A DNA stretch of 19,849 nt, taken from assembly GCA_964355045.1 (NCBI GenBank), contig CAYHCM010000062.1:1-19849 (forward strand), in the 5' to 3' direction. Under the pieces are notes generated by a model, which saw only the letters and a list, made by a program, of their open reading frames with translations, was not told where the DNA came from and searched no databases. The position numbers and the translations under genes were made by a program. The DNA comes from JABWCE01 sp964355045 (GTDB taxonomy: Bacteria; Bacteroidota; Bacteroidia; NS11-12g; UBA9320). Below are positions 1 through 8,128 of this stretch, piece after piece. Each line of letters opens with the position of its first letter. The first letter of the stretch is position 1.

Positions 1-1124
1 CTGTTATTTGAAAAAAACATAGAAGACATTTTTTGAAAATTAAGACCGGTACTTAAAGATAGTTTATCTTTACAATAATTGGGGATATACCGAATTCCCA
101 ACCCAAAACCAAAATTATTATCCCTATGCCACACATTTTCTTTATAGGTTCCACCATCAGCTTCACTTCGATAATTAAACGCGGTTTCTGTTTTTGATTG
201 ATTTGCATTCAGATTTAAACATATTGCAAGTCTTTTATTTAATTTATGTTCAAGTCCTAATGCTAAAAATAATTTGGGAATTGGTGTCTGGACAAAACTA
301 TTGTAATGTGAACCCTTAATTTTCTTTTTAGAAAATTGCCCCCCGAATCCAATATCAGCATACAAATGGTTTTTCTTTACTGAATGATCCTGAACACCTT
401 TAACTCCAATAATTTGCCTAACCTTAACCACCACGAACATCATATTAGCTTTATAGTATGAACTCTCAATTAATTTGCCGTTATAAAAATAGTCATCAAA
501 AGCAAAAAGGGGTTTATTGATAGTAGAATTAAATTCAATTAATGCTTCAGATTTCCTTTTCTTTCCAAAAGTGAACCCTATATTTATATAACATAGCAAT
601 GAGTTATAATTTTTAGAAAAATCATTGGTATTGGAAAAGTGCATAAAAACACTGGTATCCACATCCGAGGAAAATTTATAGTTACTCTTAAAAGTCTGAA
701 CTGATAATTTTTGAAAGTTAAGTCCTGTGCCCAATGAGAATCTGCCTTTAAATAAGTGTGGTTTATAACTGATACCTAACGCATAACCATAGTTAATGTC
801 TTTATGATAATTTCTTTCTGAGTATGACGTCCGTGATGTTTCATCAAAATAATTAAAATATGTTTCTGTTTTTGAATTGTTAGCATTAAGATTCATGCAT
901 AGTTTTATTCTTTCATTTAATCTATGCTCAAAACCAATAGCTAAAAATAATTTAGGATTTGGGGTTTGAACAAAAGAGTTGTATGAAGACCCTTGAATTT
1001 TAGCATTAGAAAACTGGATTCCCAAACCCATATCCATGAACAGATTGTTTTTTTTCTGACAAAAAGCATTCTCATCAAATAGAACAATTATCATAAAGAT
1101 GAAGGTTAGTTTTAGATTATGCAT
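1..1124 (-). CDS. Secreted protein with two tandem beta-barrel-like modules (5' part; runs off left edge)
   Basis: The frame is open from an ATG at 1124 down to base 1 without a stop, giving 374 complete codons; the 3' end lies outside the window. Residues 1-22 look like a signal peptide (hydrophobic LTFIFMIIVLF, then AFCQ). The rest is rich in alternating aromatic and polar strands of the kind found in outer-membrane beta-barrels. It consists of two copies of one module, about residues 27-240 and 253 onward, offset by exactly 226 residues with no gap over at least 110 residues. YNSFVQTP is at 48-55 and 274-281, KTET at 85-88 and 311-314, and LNFQK at 135-139 and 361-365. It is transcribed away from the ccm cluster. 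An outer-membrane location is inferred from composition only; I recognise no named family. Confidence 0.8.
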   Translation of the reverse strand, partial: MHNLKLTFIFMIIVLFDENAFCQKKNNLFMDMGLGIQFSNAKIQGSSYNSFVQTPNPKLFLAIGFEHRLNERIKLCMNLNANNSKTETYFNYFDETSRTSYSERNYHKDINYGYALGISYKPHLFKGRFSLGTGLNFQKLSVQTFKSNYKFSSDVDTSVFMHFSNTNDFSKNYNSLLCYINIGFTFGKKRKSEALIEFNSTINKPLFAFDDYFYNGKLIESSYYKANMMFVVVKVRQIIGVKGVQDHSVKKNHLYADIGFGGQFSKKKIKGSHYNSFVQTPIPKLFLALGLEHKLNKRLAICLNLNANQSKTETAFNYRSEADGGTYKENVWHRDNNFGFGLGIRYIPNYCKDKLSLSTGLNFQKMSSMFFSNN

Positions 1125-1301
1125 AGCTAAATTAATACGGTATTTTTCGGAAATATGCTAAGTGTGATTTCACGTTAATAAATACTAAACGGGAAAGGGT
1201 TGAATTAATTGTAACTACAACTATAGTGAACTGTAAAATCAAAAAGACCAACAGGCCTTAGCCACATGCTGCATAGCAAATTGAAAAGATTCTTTATTTA
1301 T

Positions 1302-1321
1302 CCGTTGGCTGAAGCCAACGG
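1302..1321. repeat. Intergenic hairpin CCGTTGGC-TGAA-GCCAACGG
   Basis: A perfect 8-bp inverted repeat with a 4-nt loop lies 36 bp in front of ccmC. Its core resembles the CGGTTGG hairpins at 6343, 7979 and 9314, so it may belong to a dispersed palindromic family. There is no T-tract after it, so it is not an obvious terminator. The rest of 1125-1357 holds nothing else that I can support. Confidence 0.6.
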
Positions 1322-1357
1322 CAATGGATGCGATAAATTGACAAATACCCCGAAAAT

Positions 1358-2089
1358 ATGGATTTAATAATCCCCCAAATTCCCCTAAATTCGCATCAAA
1401 TTTCAAAATCCTTGATTTACTCCAACTGGTGGAAATATGCAGGAGCAGTTTTAGTGCTGTATTCTATTATCGGCGGGTTGCTTTTTGTCAATCCCAATAA
1501 CCTATTGTTTTTGGACGAAACCGTTCGCAATCTCAATTTTCATGTACCCATGTGGTTTGCCATGATAGCCTTGCTTTCGGTGTCCGTGGCCAACAGCATC
1601 CGGTATTTAAAAACCTTTGATATGCGCTATGATATTATTGCTTCCAAATGTGCCGGAGTGGCGGTGGTGTTTGGGTTGATGGGCTTGGCCACAGGTTCGG
1701 TATGGGCCCGGTTTAGCTGGGGCGATTGGTGGACGGCTGATGCCAAACTGAATGGTGCTGCCATCGGGGTATTGATGTACCTTGCCTATTTGATATTGCG
1801 CAATTCCTTGGAAGATCCTACCAAAAAAGCACGGATATCGTCGGTTTACAGCATTTTTGCTTTTCCTTTATTTATAGTTTTTGCATGGATTTTACCCAAA
1901 ATGGCAACTAATTCCATGCATCCCGGAAGTGGTGATACCGTAGGTTTTAACCAATATCCGCTGAATAATAATTTGCGAATGACTTTTTATCCCGCCGTGA
2001 TGGGCTGGATAGCTATGGGCTGGTGGATGGCTACTTTACTTATACGAAATGAATTTTTAATTTTAAATAAACAAACAAATGAAGATTAA
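1358..2089 (+). CDS. ccmC: Cytochrome c maturation heme handling protein CcmC
   Basis: An inner-membrane protein of System I cytochrome c maturation. In this pathway CcmC presents heme at the periplasmic face and loads it onto CcmE. The 243-residue protein has about six hydrophobic segments and the family signature: a tryptophan-rich block at residues 121-130 (WGDWWTADAK), flanked by two histidines in the positions of the external heme ligands, H62 in HVPMW and H188 in MHPGSG. Length matches the family. The first Trp-motif aspartate is kept, although WxWDxR has become WTADAK. It is the first gene of the cluster and overlaps ccmD by 11 nt. No ccmA or ccmB precedes it; the gene upstream is divergent and unrelated, so the exporter genes must be elsewhere or absent. 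Confidence 0.93.
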   Translation: MDLIIPQIPLNSHQISKSLIYSNWWKYAGAVLVLYSIIGGLLFVNPNNLLFLDETVRNLNFHVPMWFAMIALLSVSVANSIRYLKTFDMRYDIIASKCAGVAVVFGLMGLATGSVWARFSWGDWWTADAKLNGAAIGVLMYLAYLILRNSLEDPTKKARISSVYSIFAFPLFIVFAWILPKMATNSMHPGSGDTVGFNQYPLNNNLRMTFYPAVMGWIAMGWWMATLLIRNEFLILNKQTNED

Positions 2090-2285
2090 AATACTCTTAT
2101 TAATTTTATTCAGTTTTATCACAGATTCTGTTTTTGCCCAAACTACAGAAAACCCGTTTTACAGCAACGGTAAAATTTATGTGGTGGTAACGGTAATGTC
2201 TATAATTTTTATTGGGATTATTATTTATTTAATTCGGATTGACAGAAGATTGAGAAAAACAGAAAGGGAATTAAAAGGGAAATAA
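2079..2285 (+). CDS. ccmD: CcmD-like small membrane protein
   Basis: A 68-residue protein with a cleavable-looking signal sequence (residues 1-20, ending VFAQ), a short periplasmic piece, one transmembrane helix (about 34-52, VVVTVMSIIFIGIIIYLI) and a basic cytoplasmic tail (RIDRRLRKTEREL). This is the usual Bacteroidota form of CcmD. In System I, CcmD is a small adaptor that helps holo-CcmE leave the CcmABC complex. The ATG lies inside the end of ccmC (11-nt overlap), which implies coupled translation. The sequence is too short for assignment by motif, so the call rests on topology plus position between ccmC and ccmE. Confidence 0.8.
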   Translation: MKIKILLLILFSFITDSVFAQTTENPFYSNGKIYVVVTVMSIIFIGIIIYLIRIDRRLRKTERELKGK

Positions 2286-2297
2286 TGAAGGAATATT

Positions 2298-2600
2298 ATG
2301 AAGAAAGAAGATAACATTAAAACTCTTGCTCAGATGATTGATGAGCAATATGGAATAAAGGGTACTGAAACTCGTGAAAAATTTGATAAAGGATATGAAT
2401 CATTTAAGTTAGGGGCAATGATTCATGAAGCCAGAATTAAAAAAGGACTTACGCAAGAAGAATTGGCTGTAAAATGCGGAACTACTAAATCTTATATTTC
2501 AAGAATTGAAAATAATATAAAAGAAGTAAGAATTTCTACTCTTCAAAAAATTGTAGAATTAGGTTTTGGCGGACAATTACAATTATCAATCGTACTTTAA
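2298..2600 (+). CDS. XRE-family HTH protein, HigA-type antitoxin-like, without an adjacent toxin
   Basis: A 100-residue protein with a Cro/C1-type helix-turn-helix at about residues 37-86; the recognition-helix region is LTQEELAVKCGTTKSYISRI. The N-terminal arm (TLAQMIDEQYGIKGTETREKF) and the tail ending in a beta strand (GGQLQLSI) resemble antitoxins that pair with a RelE/HigB-type toxin in Bacteroidota. No toxin gene is next to it: only 12 nt separate it from ccmD and 8 nt from ccmE. It lies in the same direction as the ccm genes and is probably co-transcribed with them. It is visibly more AT-rich than its neighbours and interrupts the normal ccmD-ccmE junction, so it is probably an insertion. 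It could be a lone antitoxin, or a regulator of the ccm transcript or of a distant toxin. Confidence 0.85.
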   Translation: MKKEDNIKTLAQMIDEQYGIKGTETREKFDKGYESFKLGAMIHEARIKKGLTQEELAVKCGTTKSYISRIENNIKEVRISTLQKIVELGFGGQLQLSIVL

Positions 2601-2608
2601 TTCTATAA

Positions 2609-2998
2609 ATGAAAACAATAAACATCATAATATTAATAGTCATAGCAGCGGCCATTGCCATATTTGCCGGCACCTATGCTGATAGCAGCACGTACGCTGA
2701 TTTTGCAACTGCCAAAAATAATCCGGGACAGGAATATCATATTGTAGGGAAATTGAATAAAAACAAACCTATGATTTATGAACCCAGAAAAAACGCCAAT
2801 CGCTTTGAGTTTTATTTAAAAGATTCGTTGGGCAATGAAGCCAAAGTAATATACAGCGAACCCAAACCAACCGATTTTGACCGAAGTGATAAAGTGGTAG
2901 TAATTGGTAAATTTGACAATCCCGATGGTGATTTTATTGCCAACAAAATTCTATTAAAATGTCCTTCAAAATACGAGGCCGAAACCGCCGCTAAGTAA
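2609..2998 (+). CDS. ccmE: Heme chaperone CcmE, CxxxY type
   Basis: A periplasmic heme chaperone tethered by an N-terminal membrane helix (residues 5-22). It receives heme from CcmC and passes it to CcmF. The OB-fold body spans about 30-115 (EYHIVGKLNKN, FEFYLKDSLGNEAKVIYSEPKPTDF, VVVIGKFDNPDGDFIANKILLKCPSKYE). In the proteobacterial type a histidine in an HxxxY motif binds heme covalently. Here the aligned position is a cysteine, C118 in CPSKY with Y122, giving the CxxxY variant known from archaea and some other bacteria. At 129 residues it is slightly short because the tail after the motif is brief. The stop overlaps the ccmF start by one base (TAATG), so the two are coupled. Confidence 0.92.
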   Translation: MKTINIIILIVIAAAIAIFAGTYADSSTYADFATAKNNPGQEYHIVGKLNKNKPMIYEPRKNANRFEFYLKDSLGNEAKVIYSEPKPTDFDRSDKVVVIGKFDNPDGDFIANKILLKCPSKYEAETAAK

Positions 2999-5571
2999 TG
3001 GAAGTAATATACAAAGGCGAAAATCTGTTAATCGGCAATATCGGTCATTTCCTGGTAGCACTGGCTTTTTGCACCGCCATATTCAGTGCTGTTGCGTATT
3101 TTATCAGCACCAATAATAATGATGACAAAACCTGGAAAAAAGCAGCCCGTTATTCATTTTGGGTACATGCCTTGTCGGTTACAGGAATTTTTATAACCCT
3201 TTTCACAATCATTTACGGGCATTATTTTGAGTACCAATATGCGTGGCAACATAGCTCCAGGGCATTGCCGTGGTATTATATGCTTTCCTGTTTTTGGGAA
3301 GGACAGGAAGGAAGTTTCCTCCTTTGGTTATTTTGGGATGCGGTCATTGGGATATTATTAATTTATACGGTTAAAAGCTGGGAAAGCCCGGTATTGGCTA
3401 TTGTTTGCCTAACTCAAATTGTTTTGGCCAGCATGCTTTTGGGCATTGATGTTGGAGATATTTATAAAATTGGCAGCAGCCCGTTTTCATTGCTTCGCGA
3501 AAAAATGGCTATGAATGCTCCAATCTTTAGAACACCGGAATATCTTGCAAACGTTACCGATGGACGAGGGTTAAATCCTTTACTTCAAAATTATTGGATG
3601 GTAGTTCATCCTCCCACACTTTTCTTTGGTTTTGCCACAAGCATTATACCGTTTGCATTTGCCATTTCAGGCCTTTGGACCGGAAAATATAAGGAATGGC
3701 TAAAACCAGCTTTGCCCTGGACTTTGGTATCCGTTATGGTATTGGGAACCGGTATTATTATGGGTGGTTTTTGGGCCTACGAATCTTTATCATTTGGTGG
3801 CTATTGGGCATGGGATCCGGTAGAAAATGCTTCCCTCGTTCCGTGGCTTTTACTAATTGCTACAGTACATTTAATGTTGATTTACAAAAGTACAGGCACA
3901 AGCATTATCCTTACTTATCTGTTCAGCATTTCTTCGTTTTTGCTGGTTTTGTATGCCACGTTTTTAACCCGAAGCGGAATTTTGGGCGATACCAGTGTTC
4001 ACTCATTTACCGACCTTGGACTGAGCGGGCAGCTCATGATTTTTATGTTTATTTTTTATGCCTTGCCACTGTTTGCAATCTTAAAAGATAGAAGATGGAA
4101 GCTCGGATTGCACCTTATATATTGGTCTGTATTTATTCTGAATATTTTAATTCGGATTTTCATTAATAACCAAACTGTCTTTTTAGTAATAAAATGGATA
4201 GATATTGCTTTGTTTTTGGCAATTTCATTTGTTTTTATAAACATACTTTATAAAACGTTTCCAACCAGTAAAACCGAAGAAAATTTTAAAAGCCGTGAGT
4301 TATGGATGTTTATAGGATGCCTGTTATTATTGCTTTCAGCTTTTCAGGTGTTGTTAGTTACATCTTTTCCTGTAATTAATAAATTATTTGGAGAATTATT
4401 AAAAGATAAAATTGCTGCACCAACCGATGCCATTACTTACTACAATAAATTTCAGATGCCTATAGCTATTGCAATAGCAATACTTTCTGCCATTGGCCAA
4501 TATTTTAAATACAAAACAACCAACTTTAAAAAAGTTGGAATTCAACTTTTAAAAACATTTGCAGCGGCAGTTCTTTTATCGGTTGGCTGTATGTTTCTTT
4601 TTAAAATATGGGATGTCTATTATCTGATTTTTTTGCTTGCCGCAATCTATAGCATTGTGGCCAATACAAACTATATAATTGAAATACTTAAAGGAAAGGT
4701 GAAATTGGCCGGAGGGGCTATAGCCCATATTGGATTTGGATTAATGCTTATCGGCATATTGGTTTCCAGTTCCAAAAAACAAGTAATTTCAATAAACGAA
4801 ACCGTGGATTATGGAAATAGCATGGACGCCAAAGCCAAACGTGAAAACATGCTTTTATTAAAAGGGGATACTGTTCGCATGGCCGATTATTTAGTGACGT
4901 ATTCCAAAGATACTGTAATTGGACCTAATACCTATTTCAATGTGTATTACAAAGGAATTGGAAACAGTGATGAATTTACCCTTCAACCCAATGCCCAAAT
5001 AAGCAATGGCCAACTGAATGCCAACCCTGATACGCGACATTATCTGACTCACGATGTTTATACGTTTGTGAGCAATGTGCCTGACAAAAGCAAGCAAAAC
5101 AGCGAACCCTGGGGCGATCCAAAAACACATCAGGCTGAAATAGGTGCAATAATTGAAACCGGCAACGGAACCGTAATTTTTGAAAGTATTGATAAGGATG
5201 CCAATCCTGAAAAACTAAGACTAAATCATCAAATGCTGGGCGCTAATTTAAAAATAATAGTTGGTAAAAGAACTTATACCGCCAAACCGATTTTTGGAAT
5301 AGCCAATGATAAATCAATTTATACCATTGAGGATATTGTGGATGAAGCCGGATTGAAATTTCAGTTTTATCTGAAATCAACCGATGCAGGCGTTTCTCCG
5401 TTTCTTGAAATTAGCGAACGACCTGCCACGCGTGATTTTATAATTATGAAAGCAATTCTTTTTCCGTATATAAATTTGCTGTGGGGAGGGGTTATTATTA
5501 TGGTTATAGGGTTTATAATTGCAATTGTAAAACGCACCAAAGATTACAGGCGAAGTGTTCAAAAAAACTAA
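2998..5571 (+). CDS. ccmF: Cytochrome c heme lyase CcmF/NrfE family
   Basis: A large inner-membrane subunit of the heme ligation complex that attaches heme from CcmE to apocytochrome CxxCH motifs. The WWD heme-handling domain is clear at residues 266-280 (FGGYWAWDPVENASL). Candidate heme-ligating histidines are H204 (VVHPPTLFFGF) and H335 (GDTSVHSF). There are many transmembrane helices from about residue 10 to 590. At 857 residues it is longer than the roughly 650 of proteobacterial CcmF. The extra length is a periplasmic domain at about 595-820 before a last transmembrane helix (WGGVIIMVIGFIIAIV), as usual in Bacteroidota. No ccmG or ccmH follows. The start overlaps ccmE by one base, and the 3' end overlaps the DUF2520 gene by 17 nt. 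Confidence 0.95.
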   Translation: MEVIYKGENLLIGNIGHFLVALAFCTAIFSAVAYFISTNNNDDKTWKKAARYSFWVHALSVTGIFITLFTIIYGHYFEYQYAWQHSSRALPWYYMLSCFWEGQEGSFLLWLFWDAVIGILLIYTVKSWESPVLAIVCLTQIVLASMLLGIDVGDIYKIGSSPFSLLREKMAMNAPIFRTPEYLANVTDGRGLNPLLQNYWMVVHPPTLFFGFATSIIPFAFAISGLWTGKYKEWLKPALPWTLVSVMVLGTGIIMGGFWAYESLSFGGYWAWDPVENASLVPWLLLIATVHLMLIYKSTGTSIILTYLFSISSFLLVLYATFLTRSGILGDTSVHSFTDLGLSGQLMIFMFIFYALPLFAILKDRRWKLGLHLIYWSVFILNILIRIFINNQTVFLVIKWIDIALFLAISFVFINILYKTFPTSKTEENFKSRELWMFIGCLLLLLSAFQVLLVTSFPVINKLFGELLKDKIAAPTDAITYYNKFQMPIAIAIAILSAIGQYFKYKTTNFKKVGIQLLKTFAAAVLLSVGCMFLFKIWDVYYLIFLLAAIYSIVANTNYIIEILKGKVKLAGGAIAHIGFGLMLIGILVSSSKKQVISINETVDYGNSMDAKAKRENMLLLKGDTVRMADYLVTYSKDTVIGPNTYFNVYYKGIGNSDEFTLQPNAQISNGQLNANPDTRHYLTHDVYTFVSNVPDKSKQNSEPWGDPKTHQAEIGAIIETGNGTVIFESIDKDANPEKLRLNHQMLGANLKIIVGKRTYTAKPIFGIANDKSIYTIEDIVDEAGLKFQFYLKSTDAGVSPFLEISERPATRDFIIMKAILFPYINLLWGGVIIMVIGFIIAIVKRTKDYRRSVQKN

Positions 5572-6328
5572 GATAACCTTTGTTGGGTCGGGCAATGTAG
5601 CCTGGCATCTTACCAAAGCGTTTGATTTGGCTGGCCATCAAATTCATCAGATAATTAGCCGGAATGAAACCACCGGAAAAGAATTGGCAAAAAAATATGC
5701 TGCTTTTTTTGATACCAAATTAGAAAATGTTTTTGAAGAAAGTGATTTTGTTTTTTTAACAATTCCGGATAAGGAAATTGAAACGGCTATTCAAAAAATA
5801 AAGGCCACAAGTCCTGTATTTATTCATTGTGCCGGAAGTTGTTCATTATCTTCAATAGCCGATTTTAAAAAATACTCGGGGGTTTTTTATCCCTTACAAA
5901 CCTTTACCAAAGAACGAAATATTAATTTTTTTGAAGTCCCGGTTTTTGTGGAAGCTTCCGACCAAACTACCCTTCAAAAAATTTGGGATTTGGCCGATAG
6001 TATTTCCAATACCATCAAACATCTGGATTCTGAAAAACGACTTTATCTTCATCTGGCCGCAGTAATAGCCAATAATTTTACAAATCATTTATTGGCCCAA
6101 GCTGAAAACGTAATGGCAATGCAGCAATTACCTCTTGAATGGCTAAAACCATTGGTGGACGAAACCATAAAAAAAGCATTTGAGCTTGGGCCCCAAAACA
6201 GCCAAACCGGCCCAGCCATCCGCCACGATGAAACCACCTTACAAAAACATTTGGAAATGCTTGGGAAAAACCCGGGGTTGAAGGAGTTATATGAGGTTAT
6301 TTCGATGAATATTGGGAGGGGGGAATAG
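5555..6328 (+). CDS. Rossmann-fold protein with DUF2520 C-terminal domain
   Basis: A 257-residue cytoplasmic protein. The N-terminal half is an NAD(P)-binding Rossmann domain with GSGNVAW at residues 11-17 and the second strand ending in a basic residue (IISRN). The C-terminal half is the helical DUF2520 domain, with the conserved tail GPAIRHDETTLQKHL. The family resembles ketopantoate reductases and F420-dependent NADP reductases, but its substrate is not known to me. The start is GTG at 5555, inside the end of ccmF (17-nt overlap); no ATG lies nearby and the glycine-rich loop requires this N-terminus. In many Bacteroidota this gene follows ccmF, so the linkage is old, but a role in heme maturation is not established. 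Confidence 0.88.
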   Translation: MFKKTKITFVGSGNVAWHLTKAFDLAGHQIHQIISRNETTGKELAKKYAAFFDTKLENVFEESDFVFLTIPDKEIETAIQKIKATSPVFIHCAGSCSLSSIADFKKYSGVFYPLQTFTKERNINFFEVPVFVEASDQTTLQKIWDLADSISNTIKHLDSEKRLYLHLAAVIANNFTNHLLAQAENVMAMQQLPLEWLKPLVDETIKKAFELGPQNSQTGPAIRHDETTLQKHLEMLGKNPGLKELYEVISMNIGRGE

Positions 6329-6342
6329 CTGTTTTAACCAAT

Positions 6343-6363
6343 CGGTTGGTGTCGCACCAGCCG
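6343..6363. repeat. Intergenic hairpin CGGTTGGTG-TCG-CACCAGCCG
   Basis: A 9-bp stem (one G:U pair) with a 3-nt loop lies between two convergent genes. The core CGGTTGGTGTC is shared with 9318-9328 and, with changes, with 7983-7993. No T-run follows on either strand, so it reads better as a dispersed palindrome than as a simple terminator, although it could still block read-through between the converging genes. Confidence 0.6.
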
Positions 6364-6429
6364 AAACTGGTAGTCCACTTTTAATTTTAGTTTTTATTCT
6401 GTTTCTTAACACCAACCTAAAGAAATATT

Positions 6430-7767
6430 TCACTTGAGTTTTGCCAATTCCCCATTGATGAATTTTTCATCTACAGGTTTCAGGCTGATCTTCAGGTTAG
6501 ATTTGTTACCTGTTGTAACTGCACTGCTAAAATAATAAGCCTGGCTTCCTTCAAAGGATATGGCAATAAGCGTGGCCTGTTTATTGACAGGTACAGATCC
6601 AAAACTTAGTTCTTTGTCTGAAGTATAACCGGTCATAACTCCACGGATATCATTAAATACAAGATAGTAATTGGCCGTGGTATTTTCATTCGTTTCGTCC
6701 AACTTTACCATAAAGGGCTTTTGGGGTTCATCTATAAACCTGTCGCAATTAATAAAACCAAAGTTATAAAGTTGGAGCATTTTGTTCGATTTGTCTTTGT
6801 TCGCTTGTGCCTTTTTTTGGAGTTTTTCTTTTTTCTCCATCTCTTTTTTTTCCTCCTCTAATTCTTTCAAAAGTTTTTTTTCTTTTTCTTCTTCTTCCTT
6901 CAAATGTTTTTCCCATTCCTCTTTTGAGTGATAGGTTATTTGTGAAATGATATTATCCTCATGGTCATAAATGGTTTCGGTCATTGTCCATATCTGTCTG
7001 CGCTTAAAGCTATCTTGTGATACCCAGTTCATATTATTTGACGACGGATCTTTTATAAACACCTGCATTTTGGGTTTATTTTTACCGAGGGTAAATTCCG
7101 CACCTATCCCTTTGTCAGGGTTAATATTGACTTGTTTTTTTGACACTGCTGTTTTAGCGTTCAGGTAAATAACCCCTCCCGACTCTATCATTTTCCCGTT
7201 CGACACACTGGGCAACTCATTTTTAATGTAGTCGGCCATTGCGTAATATTCTTTTAATTCTACCATTACCTTAGATTTTGCAAGAAGGCAACCGGCCGGA
7301 AAGTGGAGTTTAGTGCCTTCATTTCCCATAATGATGGTGTCACGATTTGGATCTATCAAAAAGAACTGTGAGGCTTTGGGTGTAAAATGAGTTGTTTTTA
7401 CTTCCACAATGACGTGAGTGATAAGTCTCAAGTTGACTGAATAGCTGCGCCCTTTGAACCCACAGGGAAAGTTGGACGGTGTGCTCAATACCCTAAAACC
7501 TATGGTGCGTGCAAAGCGGGCTATTTCGGCAGCTTGTTTATCGGCAACTTTGGCAAATATGTATTGTTCGTTAATACTATCATAAGTAAGTGGGAATATG
7601 GTAACGAGTTCTTCATCTTTTGTTTTCCCCGCAATATCACGCAATTGTTTTTCCTGTTCAGGGCCCAATTGCAATTGATTCTTTTTGAAATAAATGTTAC
7701 AGGTTTTTTTCTGTGCCGAAACTAAACATGAAAAGGCTAAGAGTGTTGCTAATAATATCTTTTTCAT
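6430..7767 (-). CDS. Secreted multi-domain protein: OmpA-like start, beta domain, charged coiled coil
   Basis: A 445-residue exported protein with a signal peptide at 1-18 (ending VSAQ). Residues 22-95 (IYFKKNQLQLGPEQEKQLRDIA ... QAAEIARFARTIGF) have the strand-helix pattern of an OmpA-like peptidoglycan-associated domain, but the canonical binding residues are not clear. Residues 135-250 form a beta domain (GTKLHFPAGCL, VELKEYYAMADYI, MIESGGVIYL) of a type I know from uncharacterised Bacteroidota envelope proteins. Residues 282-332 are almost entirely Lys and Glu, a long helix or coiled coil. The C-terminal domain starts at FGFINCDRF (336-344). It stands alone, convergent with the DUF2520 gene. 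A role bridging outer membrane and cell wall is conceivable, but nothing in the sequence proves it. Confidence 0.8.
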   Translation of the reverse strand: MKKILLATLLAFSCLVSAQKKTCNIYFKKNQLQLGPEQEKQLRDIAGKTKDEELVTIFPLTYDSINEQYIFAKVADKQAAEIARFARTIGFRVLSTPSNFPCGFKGRSYSVNLRLITHVIVEVKTTHFTPKASQFFLIDPNRDTIIMGNEGTKLHFPAGCLLAKSKVMVELKEYYAMADYIKNELPSVSNGKMIESGGVIYLNAKTAVSKKQVNINPDKGIGAEFTLGKNKPKMQVFIKDPSSNNMNWVSQDSFKRRQIWTMTETIYDHEDNIISQITYHSKEEWEKHLKEEEEKEKKLLKELEEEKKEMEKKEKLQKKAQANKDKSNKMLQLYNFGFINCDRFIDEPQKPFMVKLDETNENTTANYYLVFNDIRGVMTGYTSDKELSFGSVPVNKQATLIAISFEGSQAYYFSSAVTTGNKSNLKISLKPVDEKFINGELAKLK

Positions 7768-7856
7768 AATATGAAGAATAAACGCAGCGTTTAGAAAATA
7801 AGTATGTCCAATAGACTTTATAGGTGTTTTCCATTGTTGAAGAAGAAATGGAACAG

Positions 7857-7890
7857 GAAAAAATTGGCTGCTTCATGCAGCATTTTTTAT
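7857..7890. terminator. Bidirectional intrinsic terminator
   Basis: Stem GCTGC (7867-7871), loop TTCAT, stem GCAGC (7877-7881), with an A-run on the left and ATTTTTT on the right, so a T-tract follows the stem on both strands. On the minus strand it lies about 240 nt after hicA and would stop the hicBA transcript before the 6430-7767 gene. Confidence 0.55.
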
Positions 7891-7978
7891 CATTAAGAAA
7901 TTGTTTCGGTTAAGATTTCAGAATTCGTATAATACAAATTGTAGATATAAAATAGTCCAAATACTATTTTATATTAGC

Positions 7979-8007
7979 CTATTGGTTGGCGTCCCATCAA
8001 CCGATAG
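7979..8007. repeat. Intergenic hairpin CTATTGGTTG / CAACCGATAG
   Basis: Ten-bp arms with one G:T pair and a 9-nt loop. The left arm and its flank (ATTAG, CTATTGGTTGGCGTCC) match the element at 9314-9338 (TTTAG, CTATCGGTTGGTGTCC). The two copies bracket hicBA and the tRNA array. Confidence 0.6.
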
Positions 8008-8128
8008 TGAAATAAATTTTAGCGGACTCAACCCAATAGAGGTCGAACTTTTTAGTTGTGGATTTTGAGAAGATTATTGAGGTATATTCAAATTTGAGAA
8101 TTTTGATTTAGGGTATTAACAATTTTGA

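Larger units (their letters stand above)
7768..8128. other. 361-bp gene-free region between the 6430-7767 gene and hicA
   Basis: No open frame with protein-like composition is visible. It holds an AAACGC-A-GCGTTT inverted repeat just upstream of the 7767 start (7780-7792), the bidirectional terminator at 7857-7890 and the dispersed hairpin at 7979-8007. The remainder is AT-rich with no further recognisable structure. Confidence 0.6.

Noticed and set aside
7780..7792. AAACGC-A-GCGTTT inverted repeat upstream of the 7767 start as an operator
   Set aside because: It is a short palindrome with no second copy or promoter context; chance is likely.
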